Part shown: piece after piece, positions 58,327 through 64,000 of the stretch
Numbering within the stretch: position 1 is the stretch's first letter
How the letters are laid out: every line of letters begins with the position of its first letter
NCBI RefSeq assembly: GCF_900520355.1
Contig: NZ_LS999521.1
Span: 3,348,001-3,412,000, forward strand
Direction: 5' to 3'
Length of the DNA: 64,000 nt
Origin: Acinetobacter calcoaceticus
Lineage (GTDB): Bacteria > Pseudomonadota > Gammaproteobacteria > Pseudomonadales > Moraxellaceae
Notes under the pieces: model-generated
Seen by the model: the letters and a program-made list of their open reading frames with translations, nothing else
Databases searched by the model: none
What the model was told of the DNA's origin: nothing
Program-made: the position numbers and the translations under genes

Positions 58327-60471
58327 ATGAATACAATTTTATTGATTCCTACAGGCGAAGGGGTTGGTTTAACCTCTGCCTGCTTAGGCATGATTTACGC
58401 ACTTGATTGTAACGGGATTAAAGCAGGCTTTTTAAAACCATTTTCTCAAGAAGACCAAGAACATCTTGACCGAACAACTTCATTATTTGGTCATTTATTT
58501 CAAAGTAAAACCGTTCAATCTATTTCGCATGAAAAATTAACTCAGCTTATTGCTGCTGGGGAAGTAGATGAATTACTTGAAGAAGCTGTTAGTCTTCACC
58601 GCAGTGTTGCAGCAGACCATGATGTCATTATTGTGGAAGGCTTATTGCCAAATGGACAAGACCACTTCGCCAGTGAACTCAACGCAAGTCTTGCACAAGC
58701 ACTTGATGCGGAAGTCGTATTGGTCAGTACAGCAGATATTCAAAATCCGAAAAAAGCCGCAGAAAAAGTAGATGCTCATTTACGCCAGTTTGGTGGTGCG
58801 GCTTCAAATCGTACTGCGGGTGTGCTTTTCATGCGTACACGTGGATTAACTGAAGAAACAGCACAAATTCCTGTCGCATTTGATCCATCATTACGCCCAA
58901 CTGAAGACATCGCAAAATTTACGACCGAACTGCAAAAATATAATCGTTATTTTGGCTCTAGCGATTTACCGATTATTGGTTTAGTTCCATTTAGTAACAC
59001 GCTGAGCGTACCTAGAATATTAGATATTGCGAACGTCATTGATGGGCAATGGGTACATCAAGGTGAAGCTAAAACACGTCGTATTTTGCATTCGAGTTTA
59101 ATTGCCTCAAGCATTGAATATGAACTGAATAAGTTTATTGCGGGTGAACTGATTATTAGTGCATCTGAACGTACAGATGTATTACTTGCAAGTAGTTTGG
59201 CAACCAGCAATGGTATTCCACTCGCAGGTTTGGTTCTTACTGAACGTGAAGCCCCAGCTCCTGAGCTTTTAGAGTTTTGCCAAAGTGCGATCAAGCAAGG
59301 CTTGCCAATTTTACATACACGTCTCAATACATTAGAAACTGCTCAGCGTTTATCTGACTTTGGTAATGAAATTCCTGTCGATGATACTGAGCGTGCGGAA
59401 CAAGTGACTCGTTTTGTTTCAAGTCATATTGATGTCGAATGGCTTAAGCAGCACAGTAACAATGTAGCTACCCCTCGCCTATCTCCATCGGCTTTTCGTC
59501 ATGAACTAGTGCAAAAATCGATTGCAGCGAAAAAACGAATTGTATTGCCTGAAGGCGATGAGCCACGCACCATTCAAGCAGCAGCAATTTGTCAGGCACG
59601 TGGCATTGCTGACTGTATTTTACTGGCAAAACCAGAGGCGGTTCAGGATGTTGCAAAAGCCCGTGGTATTGAATTACCAGCCGGATTAGCAATTGTTGAT
59701 CCAGATAGCATTCGCGATCAATATGTAGCACCAATGGTCGAGCTGCGTAAAGGTAAACTCAACGAGCTTCAGGCCAAAGAACAACTTCAAGACACCGTAG
59801 TACTCGGTACAATGATGTTAGCCTTGAACGAAGTAGATGGCTTAGTTTCCGGTGCAGTACACACCACAGCAAATACGGTCCGCCCAGCTTTCCAGCTCAT
59901 CAAAACAGCCCCAGAATATTCACTGGTTTCATCCATCTTCTTTATGCTGTTACCAGATGAAGTTTATGTGTACGGCGACTGTGCGATTAATCCAGATCCT
60001 ACAGCAGAACAACTGGCTGAAATTGCAATTCAGTCTGCTGACTCAGCAAAAGCTTTTGGGATTGATCCACGTATTGCCATGATCAGTTATTCAACTGGAA
60101 CATCTGGCACAGGTGCAGATGTTGAGAAGGTACAACAAGCCACTCAAATTGCTCAGCAACGTCGCCCTGATTTACTTATTGATGGACCACTTCAATACGA
60201 TGCAGCTTCAGTTGAAAGCGTTGGTCGCCAAAAAGCACCAGAATCGCGAGTTGCAGGCCGTGCCAATGTATTTATTTTCCCTGATTTAAATACGGGCAAC
60301 ACGACTTATAAAGCAGTACAACGTGCTGCAAATGTTGTAAGCGTTGGACCAATGCTGCAAGGTCTAAACAAACCTGTAAATGATTTGTCTCGCGGAGCTT
60401 TGGTAGATGACATCGTGTTTACCATTGCATTAACAGCAATTCAGGCTGAACAGCAAGCTGCTGCTAAATAA
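58327..60471 (+). CDS. pta: Phosphate acetyltransferase
   Basis: Pta interconverts acetyl-CoA and acetyl phosphate. The protein has 714 residues, the long form. The N-terminal half is a P-loop-like domain (about residues 1-230; IPTGEGVGLTS) and a DRTGG domain follows. The catalytic PTA domain occupies residues 390-710 (KKRIVLPEGDEPRTIQAA, PRIAMISYSTGTSG, DGPLQYDAAS). With ackA it forms the acetate node of central metabolism. A strong terminator follows. Confidence 0.97.
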   Translation: MNTILLIPTGEGVGLTSACLGMIYALDCNGIKAGFLKPFSQEDQEHLDRTTSLFGHLFQSKTVQSISHEKLTQLIAAGEVDELLEEAVSLHRSVAADHDVIIVEGLLPNGQDHFASELNASLAQALDAEVVLVSTADIQNPKKAAEKVDAHLRQFGGAASNRTAGVLFMRTRGLTEETAQIPVAFDPSLRPTEDIAKFTTELQKYNRYFGSSDLPIIGLVPFSNTLSVPRILDIANVIDGQWVHQGEAKTRRILHSSLIASSIEYELNKFIAGELIISASERTDVLLASSLATSNGIPLAGLVLTEREAPAPELLEFCQSAIKQGLPILHTRLNTLETAQRLSDFGNEIPVDDTERAEQVTRFVSSHIDVEWLKQHSNNVATPRLSPSAFRHELVQKSIAAKKRIVLPEGDEPRTIQAAAICQARGIADCILLAKPEAVQDVAKARGIELPAGLAIVDPDSIRDQYVAPMVELRKGKLNELQAKEQLQDTVVLGTMMLALNEVDGLVSGAVHTTANTVRPAFQLIKTAPEYSLVSSIFFMLLPDEVYVYGDCAINPDPTAEQLAEIAIQSADSAKAFGIDPRIAMISYSTGTSGTGADVEKVQQATQIAQQRRPDLLIDGPLQYDAASVESVGRQKAPESRVAGRANVFIFPDLNTGNTTYKAVQRAANVVSVGPMLQGLNKPVNDLSRGALVDDIVFTIALTAIQAEQQAAAK

Positions 60472-60501
60472 TTAATATAATTTTATCTGTTTCTACCTCT
60501 C

Positions 60502-60534
60502 GCCATTTGATGTCCGCTCAAATGGCTTTTTTTA
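60502..60534 (+). terminator. Terminator after pta
   Basis: A perfect nine-base stem, GCCATTTGA with TCAAATGGC, with a 7-base loop, followed by seven Ts. It ends ackA-pta. Confidence 0.93.
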
Positions 60535-60614
60535 TTTTAATCGTTTCAAAATAAATAATTTTCCTATCTCTGACGTTTAAATGTCCCCTATATAGTCCTA
60601 TGCGACTTTCGGTC

Positions 60615-60660
60615 AAAAGATCAACCAATCTCCCACAAAACGATCTTTTTGTCATATAAT
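60615..60660 (+). promoter_or_regulatory. Fumarase promoter region with inverted repeat
   Basis: A TATAAT -10 element lies at 60655-60660, 42 bases before the fumarase start. An inverted repeat AAAAGATC (60615-60622) with GATCTTTT (60642-60649) lies right before it, overlapping the expected -35 position. No good -35 hexamer is seen, so an activator could be needed. Confidence 0.45.
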
Positions 60661-60701
60661 TTAGCCCGCTAGCTAACAGCCCGCTCAAGAGATTTTCTGG
60701 T

Positions 60702-62228
60702 ATGACAACGATTATCAAACAAGATGACTTGATTACATCGATCAAGGACGCCCTACAGTTTATTTCGTACTATCACCCGCAAGACTTTATCCAAGCGATG
60801 AGCCGTGCTTATGATCGCGAAGAAAACCAAGCTGCAAAGGATGCAATTGCACAAATTTTAATTAACTCTCGCATGTGTGCGGAAGGTCATCGTCCAATTT
60901 GCCAAGATACTGGTATTGTTAACGTTTTCCTTGAAGTGGGCTTAGATGTTAAATTTGATTTAACAATGAGCTTAGATGATGCAGTAAATGAAGGTGTTCG
61001 CCAAGGTTACCTTGAAAATAGTAACGTTCTTCGTGCATCTGTACTTGCAGACCCAGCATTTGGTCGTAAAAATACAAAAGATAATACCCCTGCTGTAATT
61101 CACTACAAACTCGTTCCGGGTAACAAAGTAGATATTACTGTTGCTGCTAAAGGTGGCGGTTCAGAAAACAAATCTAAACTTGCGATGCTTAACCCATCTG
61201 ACTCGATTGTTGATTGGGTACTTAAAACTGTACCAACAATGGGTGCAGGCTGGTGTCCTCCTGGCATGCTCGGTATTGGTATTGGTGGTACTGCTGAAAA
61301 AGCCATGATGCTTGCTAAAGAAGCACTCATGGAAGAAATCAACATGGACGAATTACTTCGTCGTGGCCCAGAAAGCAAAATCGAAGAACTTCGTATCGAA
61401 ATCTTTGAAAAAGTAAACGCACTTGGTATTGGTGCTCAAGGTCTTGGCGGTTTAACAACTGTTCTTGATATTAAAATTAAAGATTACCCATGTCACGCTG
61501 CGGGCAAACCAGTAGGTATGATTCCTAACTGTGCTGCTACTCGTCACGCTCACTTCCAGCTTGATGGTTCAGGTGTAGCTCATATTCAGGCACCTAAACT
61601 TGAAGACTACCCATCTGTAACTTGGGATTCTTCAAAATCTAAACGTGTAAACCTTGATACCATTACTCAAGCAGAAATGGATTCTTGGAAACCAGGTGAC
61701 ACATTACTCCTTAGCGGAACAATGTACACAGGTCGTGATGCTGCGCACAAACGTATGGTTGAAATGATCGACAACGGTGAAGAATTACCAGTTGATCTTA
61801 AAGGTAAGTTTATTTACTACGTTGGTCCAGTTGATCCAGTGGGTGACGAAGTTGTTGGTCCTGCTGGCCCTACAACTGCAACACGTATGGATAAATTCAC
61901 ACGTAAAGTACTTGAGCATACTGGCTTGTTTGGCATGATTGGTAAGGCTGATCGTGGTCCTACAGCAATTGAAGCAATCAAAGACAACAAAGCAACTTAC
62001 TTAATGGCAGTTGGTGGTGCAGCTTATCTTGTATCTAAAGCTGTTCGCGAAGCTGAAGTTGTTGCGTTTGCAGACTTAGGTATGGAAGCAATCTACAAAT
62101 TCGTAGTTGAAGATATGCCTGTTTCTGTTGCAGTTGATGTAAACGGTACATCAATTCATGCAATTGCTCCAAAAATCTGGCAAGCAAAAATTGGAAAAAT
62201 TCCAGTAGTCGACGCTGCGGCAGGCTAA
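60702..62228 (+). CDS. fumA: Class I fumarate hydratase (4Fe-4S)
   Basis: A TCA-cycle enzyme that interconverts fumarate and malate. The protein has 508 residues, the single-chain class I form. ICQDTGIVNVFLEVG near residue 70 and TAIPNCAATRHAHF-type (IPNCAATRHAHFQL) segments carry cluster ligands. The 2-domain layout (alpha then beta) matches E. coli FumA/FumB. It is monocistronic and ended by a strong terminator. Confidence 0.96.
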   Translation: MTTIIKQDDLITSIKDALQFISYYHPQDFIQAMSRAYDREENQAAKDAIAQILINSRMCAEGHRPICQDTGIVNVFLEVGLDVKFDLTMSLDDAVNEGVRQGYLENSNVLRASVLADPAFGRKNTKDNTPAVIHYKLVPGNKVDITVAAKGGGSENKSKLAMLNPSDSIVDWVLKTVPTMGAGWCPPGMLGIGIGGTAEKAMMLAKEALMEEINMDELLRRGPESKIEELRIEIFEKVNALGIGAQGLGGLTTVLDIKIKDYPCHAAGKPVGMIPNCAATRHAHFQLDGSGVAHIQAPKLEDYPSVTWDSSKSKRVNLDTITQAEMDSWKPGDTLLLSGTMYTGRDAAHKRMVEMIDNGEELPVDLKGKFIYYVGPVDPVGDEVVGPAGPTTATRMDKFTRKVLEHTGLFGMIGKADRGPTAIEAIKDNKATYLMAVGGAAYLVSKAVREAEVVAFADLGMEAIYKFVVEDMPVSVAVDVNGTSIHAIAPKIWQAKIGKIPVVDAAAG

Positions 62229-62233
62229 TCAAG

Positions 62234-62263
62234 AAAAGCACCGAATTCGGTGCTTTTTTTTTA
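62234..62263 (+). terminator. Terminator after fumarase
   Basis: A perfect 11-base palindrome arm pair (AAAGCACCGAA with TTCGGTGCTTT, 62235-62256) is followed by a long T-run. Confidence 0.92.
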
Positions 62264-62369
62264 CCTTCTTTTTTATTTTAAACATTGAAAAGAATTGTAA
62301 CAATTGCTTCGTTAATCTGTGCTATTAATAAATGCACTCTCTCACCATATATTGAATATAGGTCATTTC

Positions 62370-62924
62370 ATGACTATTCGCCCTATTCTTAAAAATCTTT
62401 CAATCAGCCTCTGCTTAAGCTGCATTACTACAAGCTTATTTGCCTCTCCTGCCAAGTTAAGTTCAGTGAAAGAACTCATGCAAATTAGCCAAATTGATTA
62501 CCTACTTAAAGAATCAATTAATGAATTAACGCCTTATTATGATCAACAGGCAGAACAGATCGTTAGTAATATTACAGGCATCAAAACCCTAGGCCCGAAA
62601 GAAAAAGAAGCTGCGAAAAAGCTCAGCTTACTATTGAAAGATTCAAGTAACCAACTCATCAGCAATCCTAAAACTGTGCAAGCTTTACAAGATATTTACT
62701 TAAAGACATATTCTGAAGAAGAGATCCAAGCGAATCTTAAATTTTTAAAAACCCCAGAAGGCCAATCGATTACGCGTAAAAACGTACAGATTATGGGGCA
62801 AATTTCAGAATATATGATGGAGTTAGGACAACAGACCTTTAATGACCCTAAAGCACGGGATCATATGCAAGAAGAGATGCTTAAAATTATTGCGCCACTC
62901 ATGAAAGATAAAGAAAAGTCTTAA
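62370..62924 (+). CDS. DUF2059 family exported protein
   Basis: A periplasmic protein of about 184 residues. I chose the ATG at 62370 because it starts a clean signal peptide (MTIRPILKNLSISLCLSCITTSLFAS) and GGTCA-like sequence precedes it. The mature part is all helical, with the DUF2059 pattern (EEEIQANLKFLKTPEGQSITRKN-type segment near residues 120-145). The function of this family is not established. The stop codon lies inside a 16-base-stem hairpin (see terminator). Confidence 0.82.
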   Translation: MTIRPILKNLSISLCLSCITTSLFASPAKLSSVKELMQISQIDYLLKESINELTPYYDQQAEQIVSNITGIKTLGPKEKEAAKKLSLLLKDSSNQLISNPKTVQALQDIYLKTYSEEEIQANLKFLKTPEGQSITRKNVQIMGQISEYMMELGQQTFNDPKARDHMQEEMLKIIAPLMKDKEKS

Positions 62925-62939
62925 CTTTTCTTTATCTTT
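62904..62939. terminator. Long bidirectional hairpin at convergent gene ends
   Basis: A perfect 16-base stem (62904-62919 with 62924-62939) around CTTA. It is AT-rich and holds the last codons and stop of the DUF2059 gene. It lies between convergent genes and ends in Ts in both directions. Confidence 0.7.
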
Positions 62940-62948
62940 TGCAGGTCG

Positions 62949-63665
62949 TTACCAAGTTAAAGGATTCCATAATTTAAAAGGCTTAATCAGATGCACATCT
63001 GATTTTTCATCATATTTGGCAGGTTTTAATTCTTGTGGCTTATGTCTAATCTTGCCTGATGCATCTTCTGCCACGAAATTGTAGCTTGAAGATTTCAATT
63101 CGGTAAAGGCAATTTCTCTACGGCCAATATTATCTTGCATTAACATAAATGGCCCAGTGTGTTCACCTCGATCCATTTTATTTTCTTCATCATATTTCAA
63201 ATAATAAGACGTTCCAGCCTCCACTGTTATATCCATATATTTTGGTTCTTGAAAATGAATCCCCAATAAAGGGCGACTCGCAGAAAGACGATAAGTTCCT
63301 GCTGGCAATTCAATCCAGTAATAATGATTATGTAATAGGCTCGGAATCCGCTTACCATTTACAAACAGGTTAATCGCTGCGATTTCCTGACGATTCCATT
63401 TCGTATCTGGACGATAAAGATAAACGACAGCAGCTTGTTCATTTTGTGGTTTGACTGGAGCAAAGGTCTGACCCAATTTTTGATTAACCCAACCACCCAT
63501 CGCAAAACCACCTACGTGATATTGGTCTAATAATCCGGGTTCTTTTTCAACATCGACTTTAGGTAAGGTTGCAGTCAATTCACCCGTATTTTTTTCTAAA
63601 TGAGATGAACTTTGACAGCCCACAAACAGTCCGGCACAGCACAAAGATACGATTAAATAACGCAT
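62949..63665 (-). CDS. DUF2846-like lipoprotein
   Basis: A predicted lipoprotein of 238 residues. The ATG at 63665 follows GAGGGA and gives a signal ending in LFVGCQSS, a lipobox. The middle part (about residues 75-165) matches the DUF2846 pattern, a beta-sandwich-like region (AVVYLYRPDTKWNRQEIAAINLFVNGKRIPSLLHNHYYWIELPAGTYRLSAS is the key part). An upstream TTG at 63677 is less likely. Function unknown. It faces the DUF2059 gene tail to tail. Confidence 0.82.
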   Translation of the reverse strand: MRYLIVSLCCAGLFVGCQSSSHLEKNTGELTATLPKVDVEKEPGLLDQYHVGGFAMGGWVNQKLGQTFAPVKPQNEQAAVVYLYRPDTKWNRQEIAAINLFVNGKRIPSLLHNHYYWIELPAGTYRLSASRPLLGIHFQEPKYMDITVEAGTSYYLKYDEENKMDRGEHTGPFMLMQDNIGRREIAFTELKSSSYNFVAEDASGKIRHKPQELKPAKYDEKSDVHLIKPFKLWNPLTW

Positions 63666-63765
63666 GGCATCCCTCAAAGCGTTTTGTTTTTGATTTATTT
63701 TTTACACCGCAAAACTATGCGCATTTTGTATTTTTAAGATTAACACCACCCACATAAATTGAAAA

Positions 63766-63800
63766 CAAAAAAAGCACGAATCACCGGAGCGATTCATGCT
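63766..63800 (-). terminator. Terminator after clpX
   Basis: A 10-base stem, AGCATGAATC with GATTCGTGCT on the minus strand, one mismatch, followed by seven Ts. It lies just downstream of the clpX stop. Confidence 0.88.
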
Positions 63801-63817
63801 TTTTAGATGAATGAAAT

Positions 63818-64000
63818 CTATGCAGACTTCGAATCAATCACCTTTAAATCAGCCTTTGCAACACTTTCATGTGTTACAGCTTCTTTAGGCTGACGCTCAG
63901 ACTGATAAACAGGCTCTGCTTCGCCATTAATTACCGCCTCATTAATAATGACTGTTCCAACATCATTACGGCTTGGTAAATCGTACATGGTTTCAAGCAG
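63818..64000 (-). CDS. clpX: ATP-dependent Clp protease ATP-binding subunit ClpX (3' end)
   Basis: The last 60 codons of clpX, cut by the window edge. Reading inward from the window end, [19 protein letters not shown] and [16 protein letters not shown] match the C-terminal region of ClpX, which in E. coli has the LLDTMYDLPS segment. ClpX is the AAA+ unfoldase that feeds tagged proteins to ClpP. The ending ([10 protein letters not shown]) is variable among species. Start and ATPase domain are outside the window. Confidence 0.92.
   Translation of the reverse strand: MLETMYDLPSRNDVGTVIINEAVINGEAEPVYQSERQPKEAVTHESVAKADLKVIDSKSA

Overview
The window is a compact, low-GC stretch of gammaproteobacterial chromosome. 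Gene content and order point to Acinetobacter, probably the A. calcoaceticus-baumannii complex: the fabI, BI-1, orn, rsgA run; the rlmN, pilW, rodZ, ispG, hisS, yfgM, bamB, der run; an Entner-Doudoroff gluconate block; and ackA-pta next to a class I fumarase. This is recognition from protein sequence and synteny, with no database search. No tRNA, rRNA, IS element, integrase, prophage or CRISPR array was seen.

Layout. 1-5.2 kb: a small DUF4124 protein, leuS, lptE and holA. 5.3-10 kb: a macA-macB-outer-membrane-factor export operon. 10-15 kb: fabI, a BI-1 family membrane protein and orn on the minus strand; rsgA, a rhodanese, grxC and secB on the plus strand. 15-32.3 kb: about twenty tightly packed minus-strand genes forming an aryl polyene-type biosynthetic cluster. 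32.5-46.4 kb: a minus-strand block running from prc down to der. 46.6-51.7 kb: nagZ, an LCMT-like methyltransferase, an alpha/beta hydrolase with a PilZ-like tail, and proA. 51.7-56.3 kb: gntK, gntT, eda and edd. 57-62.2 kb: ackA, pta and fumarase. 62.3-64 kb: two small envelope proteins and the 3' end of clpX.

The most notable system is the aryl polyene cluster at 14999-32305. It encodes two complete ketosynthases, a ketosynthase-like chain length factor, a ketoreductase, a stand-alone hotdog dehydratase, two acyl carrier proteins and a phosphopantetheinyl transferase. It also encodes an aromatic amino acid ammonia-lyase and an acyl-activating enzyme with a C-terminal FabA/FabZ-like dehydratase domain. 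Two acyltransferases, a family 2 glycosyltransferase, a thioesterase, a LolA-like carrier, an MMPL exporter, a DUF3261 lipoprotein and an FAD oxidoreductase complete it. Together these suggest an aryl starter made from an amino acid, extended to a conjugated polyene, joined to a lipid or sugar, and moved to the outer membrane. A promoter-like TTGTAA-16-TATAAT lies just upstream of the first gene and a strong bidirectional terminator closes the cluster. Aryl polyene clusters as a class are already described; the domain fusion, the unusual ammonia-lyase selectivity pair and the gene splits are the points worth checking.

Other points of interest are the PilZ-like domain on an alpha/beta hydrolase (48786-50099), a structured noncoding element with competing hairpins after nagZ (47613-47737), and the 758-base palindrome-rich region between edd and ackA.
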